Of a stretch of 64,000 nucleotides of DNA, positions 25,101 to 35,814 are shown piece after piece; the stretch's first letter is position 1, and each line of letters begins with the position of its first letter. The position numbers were made by a program, and so were the translations under genes. The notes under the pieces are model-generated. The model was not told the DNA's origin. It did not search any database and saw only the letters and a list, made by a program, of their open reading frames with translations. Source of the DNA: Pohlia nutans (Eukaryota > Streptophyta > Bryopsida > Bryales > Mniaceae); assembly GCA_022496805.1 (NCBI GenBank), contig CM040101.1, positions 30,295,529 to 30,359,528 of the forward strand. Direction: 5' to 3'.

Positions 25101-25774
25101 CCTCATGTTTATGTCTATGTATGTGTTGATTTGGGTTGTTTGTTGCAGCTGCTGCTGACCAGGTTGTGGAAGAGGTGCGGTCCAGATTCCCAACCCATGG
25201 GCTCATGGATGCTCTTGGTATGGTATACCCACAGTACTGGAAAAATGGGGACCCTCAAGCCTTATTCCGCAAGCATCTTGATGTCATCAAGGCCCACTTT
25301 GGTGAGTCTCGGTCCATTGGCATAGGTGATGACAAGATCCTGGTCCCTGCTCTCTTAGATGCTCGGAAACTTGAGTCTGAGCAGCATCTTTTTTGGGTCA
25401 GCATGGTGCATAATTCAGCTTATGCATGTGAGTTGCCACCTATGGGCTCATCTACCAACATGGTGAACCCCCTTACAAAGTTGTGGCGATGCTTGGATTC
25501 TAATTCAGTCTTGGCAGGCAACTTCCAAGAGTATATCAAGCTCGCCCAAATTGCCATGGTTCAAGTGTTAGGTTTAGTAGAGGATGAGCGTACTTTCTCA
25601 TCTTTGTCCTTTCTGAAGGACAAACTTAGAAACAGGCTTGATAATTCTCATTTGGCACTTGTTGTAGGTATACACGTGCAGGACGTGTATACACTAGAAG
25701 ATTTTCCTTACGATGCTTGTTTCAAACAATGGGTTCATTCTGCCGAATGGGGTCGCTTTGGAACTACAATTTAG
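22106..25774 (+). pseudogene. hAT transposase, split by a MITE
   Basis: The frame opens at ATG 22106, runs to 22570, is interrupted by the 338-bp MITE, and continues in the same frame from 22912 to a donor at 24258/24259 (CGG|GTGAGT). The acceptor TCCAG at 24360 opens the next exon (ALLSRLLDPYL), and a later acceptor at 25147-25148 opens the last (ending at TAG 25774). Domains in order: basic Ala/Lys-rich N-terminus; BED-like zinc finger (KCIVC with downstream HTLKKH, near 23250-23335); RNase-H-like core with Asp in AITYDE (23656) and GADGVSAF (near 23870), then VHCYGHKLNLAV; C-terminal dimerisation region VEDERTFSSLSFLKDKLRNR containing the expected Glu. It would exceed 900 aa, near the size of large plant hAT proteins. 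The junction between 24666 and 25149 is unresolved: the obvious GT/AG sites do not give one clean frame. Confidence 0.85.
22571..22908. mobile_element. CACTA-type MITE inside the hAT transposase exon
   Basis: The ends are CACTACTAGAGA and its complement TCTCTAGTAGTG. A 3-bp duplication ACA flanks it (22568-22570 and 22909-22911). Both copies of ACA lie at codon boundaries of the hAT frame, so the host frame continues exactly across the insertion point. Interior sequence repeats an AACCAACAAGTTTTCTC motif (about 22672 and 22692). No coding capacity. Confidence 0.92.
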
Positions 25775-26581
25775 AGTCCAGGTTTGCAATGATAGTGTGC
25801 AATTTTCCAGGTGAACCCGAACCTTAGCTAGAGTAGCTTACTTCTTTTGTTTCCATCACTAGTGCATGTCTGTTTTTGAGAACTTCTTCAAACTTATGTA
25901 ATCGAAATTTATATGCTCTTGATTTGTTTTATGATGTTAATTTGCTTCGTATGATGTTTCATTTCAATTGCCAATGTTTCATTTGCTATGTTATTTTGAA
26001 TACTAACCGCTCATGAATATCATGAGGATTACTTCTCATTGAAGCATCGGAGTGCTGGTGTTTGTTTTGCAGGTCAAGAATCAAGACCCACCCACCCACC
26101 CCTTTTCTTTTTTTTTTTTTTTTCTGCTGCTCTTGTATTGACAATTGAAGTAAAGTTTTCATTTGCATTGATTCCCCTTGTCTTTGCATGTTTTTTGAGA
26201 GGAAGCCTAATTTATGGCATGTTTATTGAGAAGGAAGCTTAATTTGTGACATAACCTCACTTGTGAAGCCAGATAAACTTTGGCATTTTGTTTATCTCTT
26301 TACAAAGAAGCCTAATGTCCACTGATTTTTTCTTCGTTGTGGCCAAATGAGCATATTCAACATTATGTACATTGCCATTTCAAAATCTCACAAAAAAATA
26401 CTTGTCGCCAATTGTTCCAATCCCTGCTAGAAAATGCTGCCTCGTAGCCAGGAAAAAAAGAGCTTCAGAAAATAAAATTCACAAATAAAAAGTTTTGAAA
26501 TGCCAGATCATGTACACAGCTTACACATAAAACGCCACTCCAGCACATCGTGAAAACCAAAAAATTATCCCTGAACTTAGT

Positions 26582-26913
26582 ATGAGTAAGTATTTCAGTT
26601 GAATGTGTGTGTCCAGATGCTGTAAGTTTCCCTTTCACTGGAGTCACTTCAGTCAAGTCTGAGCAGGACCGACATGATCTGATCCTTTCGTTGCAAGTGA
26701 GAAAGACATTCCAACAAGAATACTTGCAGTGACATAGACTGACTGACTTCTTCATTTAATAAAATTCAAAATCAGGCCGGTACAAACCACGAGTGAGGTC
26801 CTCATACGTTCTTGCAATTGTGTTCCCTCACACAACTACGACACAATTATATTCACAACAATAATTTTTGAACACACATTTCATTGCAACTCTCTAGTGT
26901 GCGTGCTGGCCGG
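26582..26913. other. Interval between hAT and Tourist-like MITE
   Basis: No gene or repeat recognised. Confidence 0.5.
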
Positions 26914-26916
26914 TTA

Positions 26917-27390
26917 GAGCATCCTCATTGGGACCTCGAAGATGGCCCTCTGTGTTAACAATATCTTTTAATATATAAGGAACTACACCATCATTTTTTT
27001 ATTATCATAGAAGCGTATTCAAAAATGCATAGTGATTTTACAAGAAAATTTGGAGTTGGTCATTGTGTGATTTAGACACATCTCATCAAATGTGTGCTAA
27101 TTTAAAGGGGCCTTCAAAAAAAGACTGATGAGGACCTTCTAAGCCCAAAACATGCCAAAACATGCCACATTTGTTGTGTCTTGAGCCCTCTTAAAACATT
27201 TACACTACATTTGAAGAGTCCTCTAATTTTTTTTAAAGTTAGCTAATTTTTAATGGAGTGTATTTTGATCATTCAATACCCAAATCAAGATTTTTTAAAG
27301 TATGCCATATTTAATTTTTAAATGTGACTCTATTAATAGTAAATTAACTTTTTAATTCCATTTACATTGAAGACCTAATTGAGGATGCTC
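26917..27390. mobile_element. Tourist-like (PIF/Harbinger) MITE 1
   Basis: Terminal repeats GAGCATCCTCA and its complement, with 3-bp TTA duplications at 26914-26916 and 27391-27393, the PIF/Harbinger target. Interior AT-rich, non-coding. Confidence 0.8.
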
Positions 27391-27393
27391 TTA

Positions 27394-27671
27394 AGGCATC
27401 CTCGATATATACCTTTCAAAGCACCCTTCAAAGTAAAATTTCATCTATAATTCAATTTCAAGTGATCCAATCACACTCTCTATATGTAAATGGTATATAG
27501 TTAATGGATCCATTACAACTCTCACTATTAAGAATATAGGACAAGGTTTCATCACATGTGCAAGCAAATACAAGAATTCACCTAAATCTAGTTTTAGAGG
27601 GCAGTTTGAAGGACTCCCCAAACTCTCCAAATGTGGCGTGTCTACTTGGCCTCTACGCTATTTGAGGATGC
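27394..27671. mobile_element. Tourist-like MITE 2, abutting the first
   Basis: It begins AGGCATCCTCG and ends GAGGATGC, with TTA at 27391-27393 (shared with the preceding MITE) and 27672-27674. It looks as if one element inserted at the target duplication of the other. Confidence 0.65.
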
Positions 27672-27727
27672 TTATCAATCAAAATATTGTCTGTCAGATG
27701 GTTTGGAGGGTTGCATTGACAACACTT

Positions 27728-28801
27728 TTAACCCTAATGATTAATTCCTACTACCTAAATGTGCATTTTTGGAACGATGAACAAATTTCATCCACATTTT
27801 CTCATCTGTCATGCACTTTTTGCAAGGAAGAAAAAGACTAGCAAATTCTATGGCAAAATAGCTTCATGCATCTGGCATTTGTATGGTATGGTCCACTGGA
27901 ATTCTCGTGCTTATGCATTTTTATGAGAATTTTGAGAATTTGAAAAATTCATTTTAAAGAGAGAAATATATTTTGTGAAATCTAAAGTTGTAGGTTGGAC
28001 CGTACCATTGAAAGAGAAATTTGCAAGTTTTTTATTTTTAGATTTTTTAATATAGAATCAAACATGAGCTATATTTACATTCAAAGTTTGATCATAATTG
28101 GTAAAATTGTTACTAAAATGAAGTTTTGATATTTAAATCTTCAACATAAAATCATTTTAACATTCTAAAATTATTATTTTTGAATAATATGCCCATAAAT
28201 CTAGAAGTTGGTTCACTCATTTCATTGAAGCATTGCTACATAATTTTCAAATTGGTTTGAAAGTTAGCTTTAAGACAAAATGCTCAAAATGCGCAAATGT
28301 GCACCAAAATGTAGTTCACCAAGAGGAGTTAGAGGACCGTACCATACAAACGCCCATGTGTGATCTGATTAGAAAAAGAATGATTTGTGAAAATTTTATA
28401 CGTCATTTCATGTTGTAGTGATTCACCAAAAAAATTGAAGATTTTAGTCCAAATGTGCTCTTGAAAAAATAAACTCATAAAATTAAGCAACCAAAAAATC
28501 TCTAAAAACCACTACACTCAGAGTATTACATTTCAACCCATCACAACAAATTTCATCCACAGATTGTCAATATCTTCTTTGTAGTTGAATTACAAAATAA
28601 TTTCAAATTTCAAATTTCAAATTTTATACAAAAATATTGGTGATAGCAATTGCAGATCTAATCATATGGATAAAATCCAAAATTTATAATGTACATTTTT
28701 ATTTCATACATCAAGTTTCAAATATCCCTCTTAGTTTTATTTATAATGCATCTTTGTAAAACTACCAAATTTAGAGAGGGGTGGGGACATTTAGGGGTTA
28801 A
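27728..28801. mobile_element. TTAA-flanked MITE split by a nested element
   Basis: In reverse orientation this matches 44515-45070, 47390-47978 and 60991-61565. It ends CATTTAGGGGTTAA at 28801 and its other end TTAACCCTAA lies at 27728. Removing the nested piece 27874-28354 leaves about 593 bp, close to the other copies. Confidence 0.7.
27874..28354. mobile_element. Nested 481-bp terminal-inverted-repeat element
   Basis: Ends GGCATTTGTATGGTATGG and the complement of GGCGTTTGTATGGTACGG are near-perfect inverted repeats. Flanking sequence matches the host MITE on each side (TTCATGCAT left, CATGTGTGATC right). The target duplication is unclear, perhaps about 5 bp. No coding capacity; superfamily not assigned. 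Confidence 0.65.
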
Positions 28802-31407
28802 TGGGATTTTACACTAAACTTAAATGTAACATAAATTATGTGTTTTAAAACCTTTTTGAAGTTCTCATAAAAAGAGATTATGTTGTGTATGAATACGTCA
28901 TGAATAGAAATTATTTCTATGATAAAATTTGTAAAAAATATATATAAATATTTTCATATCAATTTCAAACCATTTAATTATGAAAATTGACCAAAAGTAC
29001 ATTTTACAATTTCAACATATGAATTTTTGTCATTGACTAAAATTTCATCTTATGCTGATTTGCAAAAAAAGACTTAAAATTTGATCATGAAAACATCATT
29101 ACATTCCAGTATTGTAAAAGTTTAACACTACTAACAGAATGTTGCACACTTTGTTTTGTTTTTCTTTTTTTCATAAGAAAAATTAGGCAATAGCAATTAC
29201 AATCTGTAAAACACCCATACAAAGATAATCCCATTCACAATGCTTAAAATTTCACACCTCTTTTTAAAGGATGCTCAAACGCTGTGGTGAACAAAGGGAC
29301 CCCAAGAGATGATGGTCTAAACCTTGCAAAAGACAAAGCGGGGATACCATATGGTATCATGAACAAACAATACGTAATAGCGTAGTGTGGAAGACTAAGA
29401 TAGAGACGTGCCTACATAGTTGGAAACTTTGTAAAACCATGCAGCTACAAATCCAAAAAACGTGTGAATTGAAGTTGTGAGTCAAAATTCATGGCTCTTC
29501 AAGTTGATAGTGTCCTGGGACACACGGATTAGTATTGAGGGTGGGATTTAAGGTTCACGATGGTCACACCCTCAATGAAGTAGGGCATGATACATGTCAT
29601 TAGAACTTAGAAAGCTAAGGATAAGAGCTCTATATAATGCTAAGGCTTAGGGAGCAAAACAGAGGTTTAGATGTTATCGCTCAACAAAAGAAGAGAGAAC
29701 TGGAAATGGCATTTCTTAGAGACCCGAATTTTCGGAAGGCCATATATTCCTCAATACAGGTCGGAATGTGAGAAAGTGAATACAACATCATGATCTACAA
29801 GAAGAGTAGATCACAAAAATGGTTTGGCACTTGAGATTTGGACAACTAAGCTAAAAATTGTAACACCGATTGGAAATTCGGGAGTCCCTAGAGGGGTAGT
29901 TTTGAGACGATGACAAAGAAGTGTGTTGTTTTCTGAATAGAAGTGTATCTAGGAGGTCCTTTAACCTTTAAGCGTCCACATTATAGTCACCTAATCAAAC
30001 CTCATCAATTTCTAACATTTTATAATATATATTAAAATTTTCTAATATTTTTCACATATAATTTATTGTTAAACCAATTTACCATGATTTTTTTCATTAT
30101 TTTGTTTTTTAAAAAGATTTTTAAATGATTTTTCAAAGTCATTTTCTTGTAAAAATCATAGTAATTACAAAAATCCTTAAAATAGTATGATTTTTTGAAA
30201 GGAAAATGTAAATATTATTGATGCATAACAAAGTGTAGGTGGCATGCTTCTTGAGCTTATATAAAAAGAAATTCAATAAAAAATGTTTTTTTTTGCAGTG
30301 TATATTGGAATTTTAGGATTTTGACAAGAAAGTGTGGAGACTAAGTGCTATAAAAAAACAAAATTTTAACGATTTTGAAGCATGGCAAATTGGACTAGAA
30401 AGTAGAAGATAGCCCCCACACTTTCTTAGTGGGGACCATTTTCATTTGAAATTAGGAACTAGGTAAAAGTCAGCGTTTGACTAAAAAAACAACCAAATGT
30501 GGTCCCGACGGAGCTCCAAATTTATGGGGTTAAATTTTTTTTAAATAAAAAATTCACTCTGAAATTGAGCAATTTTGGATAAGATGTTTCAATCAATAAT
30601 TTTGTAGTTAACAAACCTCCAAAAATCATGATTTCTTTTGCTTATGATTCTCTATTGGATTTGCATCCTTTCCATTCAGAGTTTTATACCTAGTAAGTAA
30701 CATAATTTGTATTGATTGTTGTTTGAATTTAGGGTTAAAAAATGGAGTTTTTAACTTCAAGTGAAAATGGTTTAAAAAAATTATTTTTATCAAATCTCAA
30801 CAATATTTGTTGTGTATCTTGTGTTTTGCAACATATTCAAATTTGACTCAAAAATGTCAATTCTATCACTTTCTAATGGCAAACCTTTGTAGACCCAAGG
30901 TGTCGGATACATATTGTAGGGTATTGTGCAACAGGGCGGGTTTTGAGAATTTCTTGACAAGTTTGTTGTAAAGAATAAATCTTGAATTGCATCACCCCAA
31001 GTTCTTTAAATAAACATTAATATGGTACAATACATATTAAAAAAATATACACAGAAGTGAAAAAAAACAAATTTGGAAAAAAAAAAATTGGAACAGAAAA
31101 TGCTCACTACAACAAAAGAAAGGACATGTACCAATTTTTTATTTGTGAAAAGCCAAAGGCAAAGAAATGAAATGTATAGCATATGCAACTATATAATTTA
31201 TATTACTATTGGTAAATTTTTCTATTACTTGAGGGTGATCAATTTGTTTTAGTATATTCCTAAAAAGTATGTTTGCAACTTAACCTTTAAGTGCTTGAGT
31301 GAGCATAATATGATCATTGCACATGTTAAAATAACTTGCAGAGCTTCCCCTTCTAGTTCTTATGAACAAGGCAAAAATAACTTTGACCAATCTAGACAAC
31401 AAGCATA
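28802..31407. other. AT-rich intergenic DNA, no gene seen
   Basis: TTAACCTTTAAGCGTCC at 29961 resembles one TTAA-MITE terminus and TTAACCTTTAAG recurs at about 31280, but no paired end was found. The GC-richer 29280-29960 has no convincing frame. Confidence 0.4.
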
Positions 31408-32994
31408 CAGTGACTCCAAAAACCGAGTCTATGCAAGGAACTTGAAACTTCAAATGACAATGTAGGAAACAAGAGTGATCGAAATGAAAAGCCATAAAAA
31501 CAAAAATTGTAGAGTATAAAGTTCTACACACCATTGTAATGATAAAATCATGATTTCAATTACAACAAAGTAGATATAGATGTTGAAGAAAAGTGTGTAC
31601 ATAGACTCGGTTTTTGCACTAGAGTGTAGAAGACACTCAAAAATTTGTCCATCGCCATTTTGCAGCTAAAACAGCTGCAATTCGATCAGGCATGCTAGCA
31701 TACAATCCTCTACACTCCTCTAGACTAATAGAGTTGCAAACTTCTTGCACTCGAGCCCATAATTGAATAATACCACTGGGAGGACTAGAGTATGAGTTCA
31801 ATCGCCGTTTTAGTAAAGCCCATATGTGTTCAATAGGATTTAAGTCAGGGGATTGTGCAGGCCACTCTAAAACACAAAATGGTTGCTTCCCAAGCCATTC
31901 TCAAACAATCTTGGCTGTATGCACAACAGCATTATCTTGTTGAAAAATGATTTCTTCAAGATTGAACCCAAATGCAAGCAATGTACCACACAAATCTTGC
32001 TCTAAAATTGCAATGTAGCCTCTAGCATTCAAGCGCCCTTGTATATTCTGCAATGACCCCAATCCTCTACAAGTCAAACAACCCCAAAGCATTATAGAGC
32101 CTCCACCATGCTTCACAGTTTGGTTCACAGCACGCACAGGGATGTTTTCTTTCTCCTCTACCCAACACCAACTCCTCCCATCTGAATTGAAACGACATAT
32201 TTTAGTTTCATCACTAAACACCACCCGCTCCCAATCACTCACAGTCCAATCTTTGTGCATTTGAGCAAAACGAAATCTATCTTTGATGTTCTTCTGACTC
32301 AAAGCAGGCTTCTTAACCTTTGTAAAAGAAGACAATCCTTGTTCTCTCAATGCATTCCTCAAGGTATTGTCGCACATCTTTACACCCGTCTCTCTTCGAA
32401 GCACTTTTGATGCCTCTGTTGCAATTTCTAAACCGCCAACAGTAACTAGCCGTGAAGCATAACGCTTCTCCCACTCTGTTAGGACCTTTGGACGACCTCC
32501 TTTAGACAATGCTACACTTGTAGAAAGCCTCATTCTCACTCTATTAACTGTAGATTGTGCCAAACCCACGCTCTTTGCAATCTCTCTACTGCTCCTTCCT
32601 TTCTCTATCAATGCTACAATATTTTGCTCTTTCTCTCGTGAAATAGGTCTCATCTTTCTATACAACTTCTACAAAGCCACAAGAAGTATTCAAGACAAAC
32701 ACACGAAACCCACAAAAAAAATTTGACTCAAAACGATGAAGAAACAAGAAAATGAGAGCTCTCACAGAAGGTAGCAAGCGGCAACTCAAAAACTGAGTCT
32801 ATGCGACGTCGACGTCTCTCTTCTTCTCACTGAAACCCTAGTGAAGTTGATGACGTCACCATGACATCATCTGACAGTTAACTTATAGTTCTTTTATAGT
32901 TACATTTTACATTTCCTAAATATATCATTATCTTTTTGAGAAAGGCCCACTAAAGTCCTTGTTTGACGCATAGACTCAGTTTTTGGAGTCACTG
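31408..32994 (-). mobile_element. Full-length Tc1 transposon (DD34E), 1587 bp
   Basis: Outer termini CAGTGACTCCAAAAAC and complement match at 26 of 27 positions, flanked by TA dinucleotides (31406-31407 and 32995-32996), the Tc1/mariner target duplication. A second motif copy CAAAAAC(C/T)GAGTCTATG lies about 170 bp inside each end (31600-31616 and 32787-32803), giving four candidate transposase-binding sites. A single transposase gene fills the centre on the minus strand. Length and layout are those of classical Tc1. Confidence 0.95.
31637..32653 (-). pseudogene. Tc1-type transposase with one internal stop
   Basis: Read from ATG 32653 to TGA 31637, the frame is 338 codons plus stop, the usual Tc1 length. 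It has two N-terminal helix-turn-helix units: EKEQNIVALIEKGRSSREIA then a second HTH around RRETGVKMCDNTLRNALREQ, joined by a GRPKVLT-like GRPR hook. The catalytic triad is Asp in VVFSDETK, Asp in FQQDNAVVH, and Glu in LNPIEHIW, with 34 positions between the last two: the DD34E signature. The only lesion seen is a single TGA at 31898-31900 between the second Asp and the Glu; the frame is open on both sides. Plant mariner-like elements usually described are DD39D, so this type is unexpected. Confidence 0.93.
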
Positions 32995-32996
32995 TA

Positions 32997-33531
32997 GATA
33001 AAAATTGGGCATATCCATTGTAATGAGAAAATGATTAGGGGATCAATTCAACCTTGGAAAAGTTAATTTGTAATCACCAACTTCTATTACGGTACATATG
33101 TCCCAATATTAAGGTGGAGGCACCCCGAAAGCATCCACACACATCCCTCTCCCTCCCTCTTTTATTTTGGCCCTATTGGTGCCCTATAAGTGGGTATAAT
33201 TGGGACGTCTAGGATGCTATTCATGATACTTTTTGTGTTGGAAATCACCACCTATATGGCACAAGTGACGTATGACTAATTTTTCATCAAAATTTATATA
33301 AATTACATTTTAATTGATGAATTCTTTTATTCACTTCTATTCATAAATCTAATATGTCTATCAACCAAAAATAGTCTCAATTCAATATTCAAAGAATTCC
33401 AAGCTCATTAGCTTAATAGACGGTTTTAGATGCTTCAACTTCACACTATAGCATAATTATTGGCGAGGTGTTGAGTTACATCTCTAGTAAACAATAGCTA
33501 AATTATGACATTCTTTTTATCTATAGTTGGT
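32997..33531. repeat. Dispersed repeat B, copy 2 (33110-33460) and flanks
   Basis: GGTGGAGGCACC at 33114 and the block ATTGGGACGTCTAGGATGC..ACCACCTATATGGCACAAG match repeat B at 15250-15600 and 62497-62800; the right end GGTTTTAGATGCTTCAACTT (about 33422) is a decayed inverted match of the left end. Non-coding. Confidence 0.55.
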
Positions 33532-33547
33532 TAGTTTATCACTCTTG

Positions 33548-34593
33548 AGGCCTCATAGTGTTATAAAATGAGTTTTGGCAATTTTGGCCTTTCAAATTTA
33601 AATTTCCTCATTTTTATGTTATTTTTCTGCCACATGGACCCCCTTCTAGGGATGCCACGTGTCAATTTTGATTTTTGAGTGCCAATCCAGAAAAATAAAC
33701 CCAAATTTTGAATTAAAAAATATACATATATTCATACGTGTGTGCCTGCCACCACAAAAACTAAGCTCAGTTACACAGATCCGCACTCCGCCCATCGCTG
33801 CACTCACGCACTCACGAACTCACAGACAGATCACCTCAGAAGTCTCGCCCTTGCAACACTCGATCGCACAGAACTCTCCGCCTGCTCAAAACTCCGATGT
33901 CGTCTGCGCCTGCGTGTCGACGGCACCCCGAGACTGCGCCTCCGTCTCCGACCTCTTACGGTCTCCGCCGCCTGCTCAAAACTCCGATCTCGCCGTCATA
34001 GCATAGTGAAAACTCCTGAAAACTCTCGAGCAGTCCTGAAAACTCTCAAACGCTCCGTCTCTCAAAAAAAACTTTCTCAGTCCGCTCACGCCGCTCACTC
34101 CGATCTCCGATCTCCTGCGACGGATCCTGCGATGTTCGCCAAACTCACGGATACTCACGGATACTCACCGCTCACTCGCCCCCATTCTTGATCTCACGGT
34201 CGAACCCGATCTCACTCTCGAACTCGATCTCGAACCCGAAGCGAAAATTCTGAAACTCACGCCTCTCACCAGACCCTCGATCTCCGATCTGCGTAAACTC
34301 ACTCCGATCGGCCGTGAACTCGCCAAACCCTCGATCATTCGAGAAAACACTGAAAGAGAACCTGGAAAACACTGAGAGAGAACTGAGCGTCCCAGAGAGT
34401 CCCATCGAGGCCATCCCAGTGAATTGACAGCGCCCCGTCAGCGCCCAGTCAGCGCCCACATGGACCCCTCAATCCCGATTTTTTTTGCTGAAATGCAGAA
34501 TATTACGTGGACCCCCCTGGGCTCACAGTTTAATTTTCTAAAATTAGGGGCCCCGTGTTTTCCGGGCCACACCTGAAATGAACTTTGGGGCCA
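33548..34593. mobile_element. GC-rich element with 16-bp flanking direct repeat
   Basis: A perfect 16-bp repeat TAGTTTATCACTCTTG lies at 33532-33547 and 34594-34609. The enclosed 1046 bp begin AGGCCTCATAG and end, complemented, TGGCCCCAAAG: short imperfect inverted repeats. The interior (about 33770-34470) is unusually GC-rich with repeated CTGCTCAAAACTCCGAT (33883 and 33972) and CGATCTC motifs, while the edges are AT-rich. ACATGGACCCCC and ACGTGGACCCCC occur near the two ends. Open frames have no domain; the GC-rich core could be captured gene leader DNA. Superfamily not assigned. Confidence 0.65.
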
Positions 34594-34609
34594 TAGTTTA
34601 TCACTCTTG

Positions 34610-34869
34610 TTTGTAAATCCACCTTCAAAAACACATGTTTTAGTGTGGACCTTTAATGCCTTAGAGAGGGGACGGTCTAAAATTTAAAAAACCACGTGAG
34701 ATTAAATATGAAGTTGTTTTATTCATCGAGAGGTAAAAATTCTACCTAAATATAACATTCTAGATGTAATATGGGATGCTGTAAATTAAAGTAAATAATA
34801 ATTCAAGAATATGCTTAGAATATACCTAAAATATTCCAATTATGTAATAGCCTCCATTTAAATATCCTC
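34610..34869. repeat. Fragment related to hAT-type MITEs
   Basis: The run from AACCACGTGAGATTAAATATG to TATTCCAATTATGTAATAGCC resembles the interior of 42677-42954 and the start of 41634-42427, and stops at the next TTAA MITE. Ends not identified. Confidence 0.45.
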
Positions 34870-35129
34870 TTAACTCCTAAACGTTCTCACCCTCTTCAGA
34901 TATGGCAGTTTTCCAAAGATGCATTATAAAATGCAACTAAGAGGGATATTTTCAACTTGATGTATGAATAAAAGTTGTACATTATGAATCTTAAATTCTA
35001 TCCATACGGTTAGATTTGCGATTGCTATCACCATAATTTGTGTATAAAATTTCAAACTTAAAATTTAAAACTCTTTTGTAATATGATTACGAATAAGATA
35101 TCACTACAACAGATTGGGTATTTTGTGAC

Positions 35130-35350
35130 TGGGGATGACTGGTGACTGGCGGCAGTCACATTCTGGGAGGCCAAAACCTTTAGGGGGGGGGGGGCAAATT
35201 CAAAAATGTGACTGGTAGTCATATTCTGTAGTCACATTTGCCAACTGTACCATATAAAGTGGATGGGAGGATCGTATACCTACATAGGAACGAATGGAAA
35301 CGTTATTGGGGAACGTCCAATCATATTCTACAGTCACATTTTCACTATAG
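35130..35350. repeat. Left subterminal repeats of the CACTA element
   Basis: Motifs GTGACTGG, GGCAGTCACATTCT and CAGTCACATTTT alternate in both orientations. They mirror the right-end array. Confidence 0.75.
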
Positions 35351-35814
35351 TCATATTTTTTATTTTTTGGGCAGCCCAAAAAAATGTACACTGCCCTAGA
35401 CGGGCCACATGTATTTTGGCCCCCTCAATCATTGTGTAGTATTGAGGTTTAGGGTATTTACTTAATAATGACAATTTGTGTTCAAAATTAAGTAGTTTTT
35501 ATTTGGGTTAGGTGTTTTGGGAATTGCCCATGTATATTATTTTTATAATTGATTAATTAATTTTTTATTCACTCTAGAGGGGAGGGAATTGGCTAGGAAT
35601 ATATAAAGTGGTTATTACCGGTTTTATCTATTGTGTATGTGCATGCTGTAGTAGTTAACAAATGGTGTGAGCATGCATTGGGAGGAAAGGATGAAATGAA
35701 TGTGTATTATGTAGCCAAGACAATAGTGTACTAAATATGTACGTGTGAATATATGTATATATAGATATATCCATCAAAATTTCATGTATACAACTATCTG
35801 TCTTGGCCGGGGAC

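Larger units (their letters stand above)
21248..26573 (+). mobile_element. Complete hAT transposon, 5.3 kb
   Basis: The left end CAGGGATCTTTTTTCTGG and right end (complement) CAGGGATAATTTTTTGG form the imperfect terminal repeat typical of hAT elements (Ac ends are also A/CAGGGATG-like). An exact 8-bp duplication AACTTAGT lies outside both ends (21240-21247 and 26574-26581). Between them is a multi-exon hAT transposase on the plus strand. The transposase reading frame is split by a CACTA-type MITE (22571-22908), so this copy is probably not autonomous now. Confidence 0.92.

Noticed and set aside
29961..31290. TTAACCTTTAAG at both 29961 and about 31280 as ends of one element
   Set aside because: They are direct, not inverted, repeats and no complementary end was seen.
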